DNA of 64,000 bases from Corynebacterium vitaeruminis DSM 20294 (GCF_000550805.1 NZ_CP004353.1:682001-746000), one strand, 5' to 3'; counted from the first letter of the stretch, positions 8,508 to 16,711 are shown. The notes: generated by a model not told the origin, from the letters alone. Program-made: numbers and translations.

Positions 8508-9557
8508 GTGAATCGACGTTTGCGCACAATCTCCTTCGGCGCCATCCCCCTGCTGCTGCTCACCGGCTTGGTCACCTTCGACCACATCCCGGGCACGAGC
8601 GTGAGCCTGACGGTGCCGTACGCCGCCGAGGGGCCGGGGCCTACGTTCAACACGCTGGGCGAGTACGACGGCAAGCAGGTCGTGGACATCCAGGGAACGG
8701 AGCTCGACCCCACCACCGGCAACCTCAACATGACCACGGTGAGCGTGCGCTCGAACATGACGCTCATGCAGGCGATGGGGCGCTGGCTGTTTAATAAGGA
8801 CACGCTCGTGCCCATCGAGCAGGTTTTCCCGCAGGACCAGACCGAGGAGCAGGTCACCCAGGCCAACCAGGAGGCCTTCTCCACTTCGGAGGCGTCGGCG
8901 ACGATCGCCGCGATGAACTACCTCCATCTGCCCGTGAGCACGAAGGTGGCCCAGACCGTCGACGGCTCGCCCGCGGCCGACGCGCTGCAGGAAGGCGACC
9001 TCATCACCGCCATCGACGGCGACTCGAAGGCGACCCCGGCGCAGGTCGTCGAGGCGGTCCAGTCGAAGAAGCCGGGCGACGAGATCACCCTCGGCGTCGA
9101 GCGCGACGGCCAGCAGCTGGAGGAGAAGGTCACGCTTGCCTCCAACCCGCACGACGACAAGACCGCCTTCCTCGGCGCCTCCATGGAGGCCGTGCCCGGC
9201 GGCGGCATCTCGGTGGACTACAACCTGGAGGACGTCGGCGGCCCGAGCGCGGGCATGATGTTTAGCCTCGCGGTCATCGACAAGCTCTCGCCCGGCGAGC
9301 TGACCGGCGGGAAGTTCGTCGCCGGCACCGGCACCGTCGACGACGAGGGAACCGTCGGCCCCATCGGCGGCATCACGCACAAGATCCAGGCCGCGCGCGA
9401 CGCGGGCGCGGAGGTCTTCCTGGCGCCTGCCGACAACTGCGCGGAGGCGGCGAGCGAGGCGAAGGGGATCACGATCCTCAAGGTCTCCACGGTCTCCGAC
9501 GCGATCGACCAGCTGACCAAGTACAACAACGGCGAGGACGCCGCCACCTGCAGCTAG
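8508..9557 (+). CDS. YlbL/Rv3194c-like membrane-anchored PDZ and Lon-type (S16) protease
   Basis: The start is GTG 8508, giving VNRRLRTISFGAIPLLLL, an N-terminal membrane anchor, followed by the family motif AEGPGPTFNTLGEYDG. A PDZ domain spans about residues 145-215 (SPAADALQEGDLITAIDG). The C-terminal S16 domain has the serine motif GGPSAG near residue 245 and a lysine in GGITHKIQAA near 290, forming the Ser-Lys dyad. In Bacillus YlbL is linked to cell-division control; in actinobacteria the target is unknown. TACCCT at 8494-8499 may be the -10 of a near-leaderless transcript. The frame is open far upstream, but that part overlaps the divergent gene and is not credible. Confidence 0.9.
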   Translation: MNRRLRTISFGAIPLLLLTGLVTFDHIPGTSVSLTVPYAAEGPGPTFNTLGEYDGKQVVDIQGTELDPTTGNLNMTTVSVRSNMTLMQAMGRWLFNKDTLVPIEQVFPQDQTEEQVTQANQEAFSTSEASATIAAMNYLHLPVSTKVAQTVDGSPAADALQEGDLITAIDGDSKATPAQVVEAVQSKKPGDEITLGVERDGQQLEEKVTLASNPHDDKTAFLGASMEAVPGGGISVDYNLEDVGGPSAGMMFSLAVIDKLSPGELTGGKFVAGTGTVDDEGTVGPIGGITHKIQAARDAGAEVFLAPADNCAEAASEAKGITILKVSTVSDAIDQLTKYNNGEDAATCS

Positions 9558-9579
9558 GCGGGAAACCTAGGCGGGAAAC

Positions 9580-10218
9580 TTAGGCCTTCTCGCCCTCGGA
9601 GGTGGTCGGGGCGGCCGAGGTCGACGGGCGCTCGGCCAGCCCCAGCTGGTAGATCCGCTCGGCCGGATCGATGTCGTCGGAGGAGACCATGTGCTGCAAG
9701 AGCACGCCCTTGTCGTTGTCCACGACGGTGATCACGGCGATGCTGCCGAGCGTGGACCAGCCGACCACCTTGTTGCCAGTGTCCTCCACCACGCGCGAGG
9801 AGCGCAGCTCGGTGAGCAGCTGCGTGGTCGACGCCGCCTTCGCGTCCGAGGCGAAGAACTGGAACTGTCCCACCTCGTCGCCCGAGCAGGCGACCGAGTC
9901 CTGCACCCCGTTGGGCGCGCACGAGTCGAACTGGTCGAACAGGCTCGCCGGCGCCAGCGAGGAGAACTTCTCCCGCGCGTCGTCGATCTCCTTTTGCTTG
10001 GAGCTGCTCGCCGAGGTGCGGCTGCCGGTGGTTTTCGTTTCGCTTGTCGACGCCTTCGGCTCGCTGGTCTGCGTCTCCGAGGAAGGCGTCGCGGCCTCCG
10101 ACGACGCCGGGGTCTGTTCCGGCTGGCTCGGCTGCTCGTCGCTTCCCCCGCCGCAGGCGCTTAAGGTCAGCGCGCACGCTGTGCAGAGCAGGAGGATGCG
10201 GGGCTTAGGAGAAAGCAC
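9580..10218 (-). CDS. Lipoprotein of unknown function
   Basis: The N terminus is a type II signal peptide with lipobox LSAC (cysteine near residue 21), so the protein should be anchored to the outer face of the membrane. A serine/threonine/glutamate-rich linker of about 50 residues follows, then a small domain with two cysteines (FDSCAPN and ACSGDE) that may form a disulphide. I do not recognise the domain. It starts with GTG, and a TAGTAT -10-like box lies at 10257-10262 on the minus strand. It converges on the YlbL-like gene with 22 bp between stops. Confidence 0.8.
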   Translation of the reverse strand: MLSPKPRILLLCTACALTLSACGGGSDEQPSQPEQTPASSEAATPSSETQTSEPKASTSETKTTGSRTSASSSKQKEIDDAREKFSSLAPASLFDQFDSCAPNGVQDSVACSGDEVGQFQFFASDAKAASTTQLLTELRSSRVVEDTGNKVVGWSTLGSIAVITVVDNDKGVLLQHMVSSDDIDPAERIYQLGLAERPSTSAAPTTSEGEKA

Positions 10219-10256
10219 GGTGGGATCCTTCGCGAACTAGGGGAGTAAACACCCTC

Positions 10257-10262
10257 ATACTA
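10257..10262 (-). promoter_or_regulatory. Putative -10 box (TAGTAT) of the lipoprotein gene
   Basis: TAGTAT on the minus strand lies 38 bp before the GTG start at 10218, leaving a leader of about 30 nt. The -35 position is poor. The 94-bp gap up to the next gene is AT-rich compared with its surroundings, as expected for a promoter region. Confidence 0.35.
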
Positions 10263-10312
10263 AACGCTGGTGTCCTCGTCGACATAACTGTTTTTAGTTT
10301 TGTTATCGCAGG

Positions 10313-10828
10313 TTATTGCTCGAACGTCGCGCGCAGCGCGAGGATGACGCCCGGCGCCACGCCCGGGCCGCCGCGCAGCTCGACCTTGTCCTCGCCGAAG
10401 GGCCCCATTTCGGCCAACTCCTCCTCGCTCGGGCGCAGCTGCAGCAGGGTGAGCTCGGCCTCGCCGCGCAGCACGCCCGAGTACAGCCGCGCGGGGCGGG
10501 GGGTGGGGTCCTCGGAGGAGGTGTCGCGGAAGGTGATCTCCTGGGCGAGGATCGCGCCGACGACCTGCTCGGGCCAGCTGATCCGCGAGATGTAGTCGCC
10601 GAGCTCCTCGGAGCCGGGGAGGATGGTGTCCGGCAGGGTGTCCTGGACGACGAGGGCGAGCGGCGCGTCATCGCCGTCGAGGCCGTCGGGCATGGCGTCG
10701 GCAAGCAAGAAGGAAGGAACGAGGGCGAACAGGGTGGGGGAGGCGTCCCAGCCCTCGGCGTGAACGAAGTCGACCGCCTCAAGCATGGCTTTGTTGAGTG
10801 CTTGGGGGGAGAGCTCGGGAGCGTTCAT
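10313..10828 (-). CDS. PPA1309-family protein (Rv3192-like)
   Basis: A 171-residue acidic soluble protein without signal peptide or membrane segment. It resembles the PPA1309 family, in particular the stretch GWDASPTLFALVPS and the C-terminal ELRGGPGVAPGVILALRATF. In mycobacteria the relative (Rv3192) also sits beside the UPF0182 membrane protein, as here, where the two are divergent. Function unknown. On the minus strand TATAAG (10838-10843) is 9 bp before the ATG, so the leader would be very short or absent. Confidence 0.78.
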   Translation of the reverse strand: MNAPELSPQALNKAMLEAVDFVHAEGWDASPTLFALVPSFLLADAMPDGLDGDDAPLALVVQDTLPDTILPGSEELGDYISRISWPEQVVGAILAQEITFRDTSSEDPTPRPARLYSGVLRGEAELTLLQLRPSEEELAEMGPFGEDKVELRGGPGVAPGVILALRATFEQ

Positions 10829-10953
10829 CCGTAAATCCTTATAGTCTCGTAGTAGCTACAACTGTCGTAGAGTAGGACAATACCCGTCCTGCTCGAAAAC
10901 GTGCGGTCCCCGGGTTCGGGGCGCACAGGATGCACAAAAAGGAGAGCCCAAAG

Positions 10954-13900
10954 GTGGCTTCGCCCATGACCCCTCCGTCCCCCCAGCTTCGGCGACCGCC
11001 GAAGGTTATCACCACGATCATCGTCGTGCTGGTCATCCTCGCCGGGCTCGTGCCCACCATCGTCGGCTTTTATACCGACTGGCTGTGGTTCGGCGAGCTG
11101 GACTTCCGCGGGGTGTTTAACAAAGTAATCCTCTCTCGCGTGGGACTGTTCATCGCCTTCGCGCTGGTCGGCGGGTTCATCGCCTGGCTGGCCGGGTGGC
11201 TGACCTACCGCGGGCGCCCGGACTCGATGGACGCCTTCGAGCTCGACAGCCCGGTCGTGGGCTACCGCCAGGCCGTCGAGCGCTCCGTGCGCCGCTTCCT
11301 CGTGGGCCTGCCGTTCTTCACCGGCCTGCTCGCGGGCGTGCTGGGCCAGCGCAACTGGCAAACGGTGCAGCTGTTCCTCAACCGCCAAAGCTTCGGGGTC
11401 TCCGACCCGCAGTTCCACATGGACTACGGCTTCTACGCCTTCGACCTGCCGTTCCTGCGGCTCATCCTGGGCACCTTTGCGGTGCTCGTGGCGCTGGCGT
11501 TCTTCATCACCCTCGTGGGCCACTACCTGCTGGGCAGCATCCGCATCGGCAACCAGGCCGCCGGCGTGCGCGGCTCTGTGTCCTCGTCCGCGCGCATCCA
11601 GCTGGCCACCTGGGCGGGCGTGTGGATGCTGCTGAAGGTGGCCGGCTACTGGTTCGACCGCTACGACCTGCTCAACCGGGCGCACTCCACGTTCACCGGC
11701 GGCAGCTACACGGACATCAACGCGGTGCTGCCCGCGAAGATCATCCTCATGGTCATCGCCATCGTGGTGGCCTTGAGCTTCTTCTCCGCGATCGTCATCA
11801 AGGACCTGCGCATCCCGGCGGTGGCCACCGTGCTCATGCTGCTCTCGGGCATCGCCATCGGCTCCGTGTGGCCGCTCATGATGGAGCGCTTATCGGTCCA
11901 GCCGAACCGCGCGGAGAAGGAGTCCGAATACATCTCCCGCAACATCGAGGCGACCCGCTTCGCCTACGGCATCGGCAACGACAAGGTCACCTACATCGAC
12001 AACTGGGGCTCGTCCACCTCGACCACCGCGGAGTCGCAGCAGCGCACCTCCGAGGTCTCCCAGGACACCGCGACGATCAACAACATCCGCCTGCTCGACC
12101 CCGAGGTCCTCTCGCCGACGTTCACCCAGCAACAGCAGCTGAAGAACTTCTACGGCTTCCCGGACGCTTTGTCCATGGACCGCTACGAGATCGACGGCCA
12201 GCTGCGCGACTTCGTCGTCGCCGCCCGTGAGATCAACCCGAACTCCCTGCAGGACAACCAGAAGGACTGGATCAACCGCCACACCGTCTACACCCACGGC
12301 AACGGCTTCGTCGCGGCCCAGGCCAACCAGGTCGACGAGGTCGCCCGCGACGTGGGCTCCGCCCGCGGCGGCTACCCGGTCTACACCGTCTCCGACCTGC
12401 AGTCGACCGACCAAGAGGCGCAGGCGGCGGGCATCCACGTCACCGAGCCGCGCATCTACTACGGCCCGGTCATCGCCTCGGCCCAGGACGGCGCCGACTA
12501 CGCCGTGGTGGGATCCGCCGACGGCAACAACGTCGAGTACGACACCGACTCCTCGACCTACACCTACGACGGCAAGGGCGGCGTGAGCATCGGCAACGTG
12601 GTCAACCGCGCGGCCTACGCCCTGCGCTACCAGGAGATGAACCTCATCCTCTCCGAGCGCGTCAACTCCCAGTCGAAGATCCTCTACGACCGCGACCCGC
12701 GCGAGCGCGTGCACAAGGTCGCCCCGTGGCTGACCACCGACTCGACCACCTACCCGGCGGTCATCGACGGCCGCATCAAGTGGATCGTCGACGGCTACAC
12801 CACCTTAAGCTCCCTGCCGTACGCGCAGCGCACCAGCCTGTCGAACGCCACCGTGGACACCTCCGGCAGCGTCGGCGCCGACGGGCAGCTGGCGGCCTTC
12901 GACCAGGTCGGCTACATCCGCAACTCCGTCAAGGCCGTCGTCGACGCCTACGACGGCTCGGTGGATCTCTACGAGTTCGACGAGTCCGACCCCGTGCTCA
13001 AGGCGTGGGAGGGGGTCTTCCCAGGCACCGTCAAGCCGAAGTCTGACATCTCCGACGAGCTCATGAACCACCTGCGCTACCCGGAGGACATCTTCAAGGT
13101 CCAGCGTGAGATGCTCTCGCGCTACCACGTCGACGACGCCCGCGAGTTCTTCACCAACGACCGCTTCTGGTCGGTGCCGCAGGACCCGACCGCCGACGAG
13201 AAGAACAAGGCCAACCAGCCGCCGTACTACGTCGTCGCCGCCGACCCGGAGACCGGTAAGTCGAGCTTCCAGCTGATCACCGCCTTCCGTGGCCTCAACC
13301 GCGAGTTCCTGGCCGCCCACATGACCGCCTCCTCCGACCCGGACAACTACGGCAAGATCACCGTCCGCGTCCTACCCACCGACACCCAGACGCAGGGCCC
13401 GAAGCAGGTCCAGGACACCATGACGTCCTCCGACCAGTTCGCCTCGGACTACACGCTGTGGAAGGGCTCCAACGAGATCATCACCGGCAACCTGCTCACC
13501 CTGCCCGTGGGCAAGAACGAGATCCTCTACGTCGAGCCGATCTACTCCAAGCGCCTCAACCAGGCCTCGGCCTTCCCGAAGCTGCTGCGCGTGCTCGTCA
13601 GCTACCGCGGTCAGGTCGGCTACGCGCCCACGATCTCTGAGGCGCTCGCCCAGGTGGGCATCGACCCGAAGGCCGCCCAGGACCTCGGCGAGGCCGGCAA
13701 CGTCACCCCGACCGACACCACCCAGCAACAGCAGGCCTCTCAGCCCGCCAGCGGCACCGGCAGCGAGGGTGAGGCGATCAAGGCCATCAACGACGCCCTC
13801 GACGCGCTGACCAAGGCCCGCTCCGGCACGAACGAGGAGTACGGCAAGGCGCTCGACAACCTAGACAAGGCGGTGCAGGACTACCAGAACCTGACCAAGT

Positions 13901-13983
13901 CCACCGACACCTCGGCCGCCTCCACGACGGCCGCGGCGCCCGCCTCGGACGCCGCCGCGACCTCGGAGGAGCCGAAGTCCTAG
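10954..13983 (+). CDS. UPF0182-family large membrane protein (Rv3193c-like)
   Basis: About 1009 residues. The N-terminal third has roughly seven membrane helices, including VLVILAGLVPTIVGFY followed by the family hallmark DWLWFGEL. The remaining two thirds form a large extracytoplasmic domain with the conserved motif YWFDRYDLL close to the helices. The last 100 residues are a low-complexity, proline- and serine-rich tail. I prefer GTG 10954, because AAGGAG at 10939-10944 lies 9 bp upstream; an ATG at 10930 in frame is the alternative. Function is unknown although the family is nearly universal in actinobacteria. A strong terminator follows the stop. Confidence 0.9.
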   Translation: MASPMTPPSPQLRRPPKVITTIIVVLVILAGLVPTIVGFYTDWLWFGELDFRGVFNKVILSRVGLFIAFALVGGFIAWLAGWLTYRGRPDSMDAFELDSPVVGYRQAVERSVRRFLVGLPFFTGLLAGVLGQRNWQTVQLFLNRQSFGVSDPQFHMDYGFYAFDLPFLRLILGTFAVLVALAFFITLVGHYLLGSIRIGNQAAGVRGSVSSSARIQLATWAGVWMLLKVAGYWFDRYDLLNRAHSTFTGGSYTDINAVLPAKIILMVIAIVVALSFFSAIVIKDLRIPAVATVLMLLSGIAIGSVWPLMMERLSVQPNRAEKESEYISRNIEATRFAYGIGNDKVTYIDNWGSSTSTTAESQQRTSEVSQDTATINNIRLLDPEVLSPTFTQQQQLKNFYGFPDALSMDRYEIDGQLRDFVVAAREINPNSLQDNQKDWINRHTVYTHGNGFVAAQANQVDEVARDVGSARGGYPVYTVSDLQSTDQEAQAAGIHVTEPRIYYGPVIASAQDGADYAVVGSADGNNVEYDTDSSTYTYDGKGGVSIGNVVNRAAYALRYQEMNLILSERVNSQSKILYDRDPRERVHKVAPWLTTDSTTYPAVIDGRIKWIVDGYTTLSSLPYAQRTSLSNATVDTSGSVGADGQLAAFDQVGYIRNSVKAVVDAYDGSVDLYEFDESDPVLKAWEGVFPGTVKPKSDISDELMNHLRYPEDIFKVQREMLSRYHVDDAREFFTNDRFWSVPQDPTADEKNKANQPPYYVVAADPETGKSSFQLITAFRGLNREFLAAHMTASSDPDNYGKITVRVLPTDTQTQGPKQVQDTMTSSDQFASDYTLWKGSNEIITGNLLTLPVGKNEILYVEPIYSKRLNQASAFPKLLRVLVSYRGQVGYAPTISEALAQVGIDPKAAQDLGEAGNVTPTDTTQQQQASQPASGTGSEGEAIKAINDALDALTKARSGTNEEYGKALDNLDKAVQDYQNLTKSTDTSAASTTAAAPASDAAATSEEPKS

Positions 13984-13993
13984 AAAGCCTGAG

Positions 13994-14046
13994 TCCCCAG
14001 CGCCACGGGCGGCCCCGCGCCGCCGTGGGCTGGGGATTTGGCTTTT
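13994..14046 (+). terminator. Intrinsic terminator after the UPF0182 gene
   Basis: A long GC-rich stem pairs CCCCAGC with GCTGGGG and, inside it, CCACGGGCGG with CCGCCGTGG, followed by TTTGGCTTTTTT. It lies 11 bp after the stop codon and separates the core operon from the tRNA promoter. Confidence 0.85.
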
Positions 14047-14067
14047 TTGCGCAAAGCACGTTATAGT
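14038..14067 (+). promoter_or_regulatory. Promoter of the initiator tRNA
   Basis: TTGGCT (14038-14043) and TATAGT (14062-14067) are separated by 18 bp, a good sigma-70/SigA arrangement. Transcription would begin about 25-30 bp before the mature tRNA 5' end. The -35 box overlaps the tail of the preceding terminator. Confidence 0.6.
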
Positions 14068-14099
14068 TTCATTCGTCGCAAGGAACACTTGCTTCGCGT

Positions 14100-14173
14100 C
14101 GCGGGGTGGAGCAGCTCGGTAGCTCGCTGGGCTCATAACCCAGAGGTCGTAGGTTCGAATCCTGCCCCCGCTA
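14100..14173 (+). tRNA. Initiator tRNA-Met (CAT anticodon)
   Basis: The sequence folds as a cloverleaf: acceptor CGCGGGG with CCCCGCT, D arm AGCAGCTCGGTAGCT, anticodon arm GGG-CTCATAA-CCC, T arm with GGTTCGAATCC. Two marks identify the initiator: the unpaired first position (C1 against T72) and the three G-C pairs next to the anticodon loop. The terminal CCA is not fully encoded (the genome reads CTA). The conjugative element begins directly downstream, so this gene is the likely attachment target or boundary. Confidence 0.95.
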
Positions 14174-14471
14174 CTAATCCGGAACCCTCGGTTCGTGAAA
14201 ACGAATCGGGGGTTTCTTTTGTTGCATTGACCTTTCGGGGGAGTAGGTCTGCAACTTCAAGGCCGAAGAAGTCCGCAACTGTAAAGAGGTCTTGAACACT
14301 CCAGCCAACTTGGCCGAGAACCTTGCGGCTAACTGCCTGGGATGTGATTCCGAGAACCTCCGCGAGGCGCTTGCGCGTGACCTTGTTGCGAAACATTAGA
14401 TCGTTGATCGTGATTCCGATTGCCTCATCAGCAGAGTAGCTATTCCTGGGTAGCTGTTTCATTGTTGCCAT
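14133..14471 (-). CDS. Xre-type helix-turn-helix regulator whose frame ends inside the tRNA gene
   Basis: The protein has a Cro/cI-like domain: RKRLAEVLGITSQAVSRKVLG forms the helix-turn-helix, followed by SVQDLFTVADFFGLEVADLL. It probably represses element genes. The last 30 residues (ending AGFEPTTSGL) are encoded by the tRNA terminator and the tRNA complement, so the natural C terminus has been replaced or is simply read-through. The end AGFEPTTSGL recurs in many genomes for this reason. Start ATG 14471 is chosen by domain fit; ATG 14462 and ATG 14510 are alternatives, and no good ribosome site is visible. The upstream region is unusually AT-rich. Confidence 0.72.
   Translation of the reverse strand: MATMKQLPRNSYSADEAIGITINDLMFRNKVTRKRLAEVLGITSQAVSRKVLGQVGWSVQDLFTVADFFGLEVADLLPRKVNATKETPDSFSRTEGSGLVAGAGFEPTTSGL
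14185..14220 (+). terminator. Intrinsic terminator of the tRNA
   Basis: CCCTCGGTTCGT pairs with ACGAATCGGGGG through a GAAA tetraloop (12 bp including two G-U pairs), followed by TTTCTTTT. It starts 12 bp after the tRNA. The same DNA, read on the minus strand, encodes part of the C-terminal tail of the Xre-type regulator. Confidence 0.85.
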
Positions 14472-14550
14472 GAGATGAAATTTAGCACTCAAAAGAATCA
14501 AAAACAACAAAAGATTGCAAAATTACACCACAGTAGTTAACCTTCTGTTT

Positions 14551-14784
14551 ATGGGTGAAACAAAAAGTTGTGAAGGCGAGGAAAAGTGGTATTCGCCTCC
14601 GGTGGTTGCTGGGCTATTGCCGGGTAATCCCACCCCTGAGACGGTGCGCAATTGGATTCGCAGTGGGAAGGTCCCCGGAGCACGAAGGAGCCCCGGCAAT
14701 CGGTGGCAAATACCCCAATCAGGTCTTGACCATCTAATGGAATCATTCGAACTTCCCAAGGAGCGGGAGGTCAACAGTGACTAG
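14551..14784 (+). CDS. Excisionase-like small DNA-binding protein (HTH_17/MerR type)
   Basis: A 77-residue protein. The stretch YSPPVVAGLL then TPETVRNWIRSGKVPGARR then GNRWQIP is the winged helix-turn-helix of excisionases and related AlpA/BldC-type proteins. In integrative elements such a protein bends DNA at the attachment site or acts as a transcription activator. It starts at ATG 14551, in a region divergent from the Xre-type regulator, a typical control switch. No tyrosine integrase lies next to it. An 11-bp perfect hairpin follows the stop. Confidence 0.75.
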   Translation: MGETKSCEGEEKWYSPPVVAGLLPGNPTPETVRNWIRSGKVPGARRSPGNRWQIPQSGLDHLMESFELPKEREVNSD

Positions 14785-14793
14785 AAACAAAAG

Positions 14794-14821
14794 GACCGTC
14801 CCCGTTGCACCGGGGACGGTC
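14794..14821 (+). terminator. Perfect 11-bp hairpin after the excisionase-like gene
   Basis: GACCGTCCCCG and CGGGGACGGTC flank the loop TTGCAC. The stem is strong but is followed by GAAAAG rather than a T run, so it may be a weak or factor-dependent terminator or an RNA-stabilising hairpin. A TTGACT box follows at 14837-14842 and may belong to the promoter of the next gene, though its -10 is unclear. Confidence 0.5.
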
Positions 14822-14909
14822 GAAAAGATTCGCGTGTTGACTCGCGCAACAAATCTAAGCCCAGTCTACGGGGGTACCTGCCCTCGCGCAACGGTAGAGG
14901 CGGCGCACA

Positions 14910-16076
14910 GTGAGTACTAAAGCAGTTGCCTGGGTTCTAGACGACCTGCAAGGGCTCAAGCCGGGGCCATCACTTGTCATGATTGCTCTCGCCGATTTTG
15001 CCGATGAGCGCAACAGTTGTTTTCCCGGCCAGGACAAGATCGCTAAGAGGGCGCGCTGCTCCAAGCGTTCTGTCGTCGCGTATCTCAAAGAGCTTCAATC
15101 GCTGGGGCTGATTTCGGTCGAACGCCGCGTTTATAGCAACGGCCACTCGGGGGTTCGACGCACGTCCAATCGCTACATTTTGCACGTTGGGAAGACCTAC
15201 AGCCTCGAAGATGCAAAATCTGCACCTTCGAAAGAAAGCGCAGGTCACAATGAAAGTGCAAGATTTGCACCTTCGAATTTCGAAAGTGCAAATTTACCCC
15301 TTTCGAAAGTGCATCCTGTTGCACTTAATGAACCACCAGTTATAGAACCACCAGTCCCTTCCCCCCAACCCCCCGTGGAGTCGGGCGAGGCGGAGTGGGC
15401 GGCTGCGCCGCTGGGCGGTGCACCTGACGGCGCACCGGGGGAGGGGGAAGACTCTCTCGATCTCGGAGACGTTGTGGCGGGGCTGTCGCCCGCCCAACGC
15501 TCGGCCTTGCTCGTGGCTCTCGGAGTGGGCGAGGGTGTGGTGCCCAGCACGCAACCTGAGCCCCAGGCGATGCCCGTAGCTCCCGTGCAAGCCCCTGCGC
15601 CTGCGGTGGAGGATTCTTCGTGGTCGCAGGACGAGCTCGTCGGCCTGGCGCGCGAGGTGCTTCCAGAGCCGATGCAGGCGATGGCTCCCACGGCGCTGGC
15701 CCAGGTTGGCGAGATGATCGCTGAGCGGCTGGATGCTGGCTGGACGCGCCCTCAGCTCGCTGCGGTTTTGCGGTCTCGTGAGCTGCCGAAGCACGTGCGC
15801 TCGCTGGTGGCCTTGGTCAAGGCCAGGTTGCGCGACGACACCCCTGTGGATGCTGCTCCACCAGCGGGAACGACGTTTGCGCCCGAGTCAGAGACCCACG
15901 AGGTCGCTGAGTGGTCACATGAGCTTGCCAACGGTCGGGTGGTCACCCGCAAGGACCTCGACTGTGGGGCTTTGGCTGCGGATTTCCACCATGCCCGCGC
16001 TGAGGGCAGCTGGCACGGCGATAACCGCTGGGAATTCGCGGCGGCTGTCGGCATCGAGCGCTACCTGCTTGCCTGA
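14910..16076 (+). CDS. Helix-turn-helix replication-initiator-like protein
   Basis: Residues 1-90 form a winged helix-turn-helix of the HTH_36 type: DERNSCFPGQDKIAKRARCS, then KRSVVAYLKELQSLGLI. This N terminus is common in replication proteins of phages and integrative elements, where it works like lambda O. A proline/alanine-rich linker follows (about residues 125-185) and then an acidic helical C-terminal domain ending VGIERYLLA. The gene starts with GTG. The DNA coding residues 100-140 holds iteron-like repeats, as expected if the origin lies within its own initiator gene. A transcription-regulator role remains possible. Confidence 0.65.
   Translation: MSTKAVAWVLDDLQGLKPGPSLVMIALADFADERNSCFPGQDKIAKRARCSKRSVVAYLKELQSLGLISVERRVYSNGHSGVRRTSNRYILHVGKTYSLEDAKSAPSKESAGHNESARFAPSNFESANLPLSKVHPVALNEPPVIEPPVPSPQPPVESGEAEWAAAPLGGAPDGAPGEGEDSLDLGDVVAGLSPAQRSALLVALGVGEGVVPSTQPEPQAMPVAPVQAPAPAVEDSSWSQDELVGLAREVLPEPMQAMAPTALAQVGEMIAERLDAGWTRPQLAAVLRSRELPKHVRSLVALVKARLRDDTPVDAAPPAGTTFAPESETHEVAEWSHELANGRVVTRKDLDCGALAADFHHARAEGSWHGDNRWEFAAAVGIERYLLA
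15211..15330. repeat. Iteron-like cluster inside the initiator-type gene (candidate replication origin)
   Basis: The word CGAAAGTGCA occurs at 15281 and 15304, a variant TGAAAGTGCA at 15251, and the inverse-orientation form TGCACCTTCGAA at 15221 and 15266. ATGCAAAATCTGCAC and GTGCAAGATTTGCAC add further related units. A direct repeat GAACCACCAGT follows (15331 and 15345). The region is more AT-rich than the rest of the gene. The encoded peptide is irregular, so the repetition seems to be kept at DNA level. Confidence 0.6.
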
Positions 16077-16187
16077 CCCAGCTTCCCTCGCTGGGTGTAG
16101 GTGGCGTGTAGCTCGGGTGGGCTGCGCGCCGATTCCAGGGCTCGGTCGGTGCTGATCGAGCCGAAAGTCACAACGAAAGGATGCGTC

Positions 16188-16583
16188 ATGAGTGTCGGTC
16201 ATGACTCCACCAACCACCACGGGCCAGGCCCCTACAGCCTGCAATCGTTTAACCGTCTACCTGTGCGTTTGCTTGTTGAGGGTTTGTGCACGTTCGAAAT
16301 TTGGTATCCCGAACTGTGGGATCTTTCCGTGCATGGGGAGACTCCTGGCGAGCGTGACCAGCGACGCGCGGAGGCGATGAGCGTTTGTCAGGCTTGCCCG
16401 GTTCGTGCATTGTGCGCGAGTTTTGCCGAGGATTCCGGCGAGATTGGCATTTGGGGTGGCAGGCTTTTCCGCCCAACAAACACGACCGCTCCCCACCCGA
16501 AGGTGAGGAGCGACGGGCGCGGTGTCGGCGCGCCACCTAACAGTCTAACCAGTGGGTTAGCTCGACGAAAAGCAAGTGCATAA
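16188..16583 (+). CDS. WhiB-like iron-sulphur regulator
   Basis: The protein has the four cysteines of the family: C34, then C67, C70 and C76 in CQACPVRALC, expected to hold a [4Fe-4S] cluster. The turn GIWGG (about residues 87-91) follows, and a basic tail ends the protein (LARRKASA), able to contact DNA. WhiB-like proteins bind region 4 of the main sigma factor to switch promoters. Start ATG 16188 has AAAGGA 7 bp upstream. Copies carried by plasmids, phages and conjugative elements are common in actinobacteria; this one sits just before the transfer operon and may control it. Confidence 0.88.
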   Translation: MSVGHDSTNHHGPGPYSLQSFNRLPVRLLVEGLCTFEIWYPELWDLSVHGETPGERDQRRAEAMSVCQACPVRALCASFAEDSGEIGIWGGRLFRPTNTTAPHPKVRSDGRGVGAPPNSLTSGLARRKASA

Positions 16584-16589
16584 ACCCAT

Positions 16590-16610
16590 TGTTATCCCTG
16601 CATAACAGGG
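16590..16610. repeat. Compound small palindrome after the WhiB-like gene
   Basis: Two inverted repeats overlap: TGTTAT with ATAACA (6-bp arms) and CCCTG with CAGGG (5-bp arms). The site begins 6 bp after the WhiB-like stop. It might be a protein-binding site or a short terminator; no T run follows. Confidence 0.4.
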
Positions 16611-16644
16611 CATTGACTGTGTTTTTCGACAAAGCGAAACTGTG

Positions 16645-16680
16645 CCATGGATGCGTTGACATCTGTCAGATCATCCATGG
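16645..16680. promoter_or_regulatory. Nested operator-like palindromes over a TTGACA box before the transfer operon
   Basis: Perfect 9-bp arms CCATGGATG (16645-16653) and CATCCATGG (16672-16680) enclose a second palindrome TGACA-TC-TGTCA (16657-16668). A TTGACA -35-like box (16656-16661) is inside. The -10 is weak (CATTAA at 16682-16687, spacing 20). A dimeric regulator binding here would control the operon that starts at 16712. Confidence 0.55.
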
Positions 16681-16711
16681 CCATTAAAACCCCTCCGAAG
16701 GAGAGAAAGAC

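Noticed and set aside
14038..14295. Plus-strand frame running through the tRNA
   Set aside because: The tRNA and its terminator explain the sequence; the peptide is an accidental translation.
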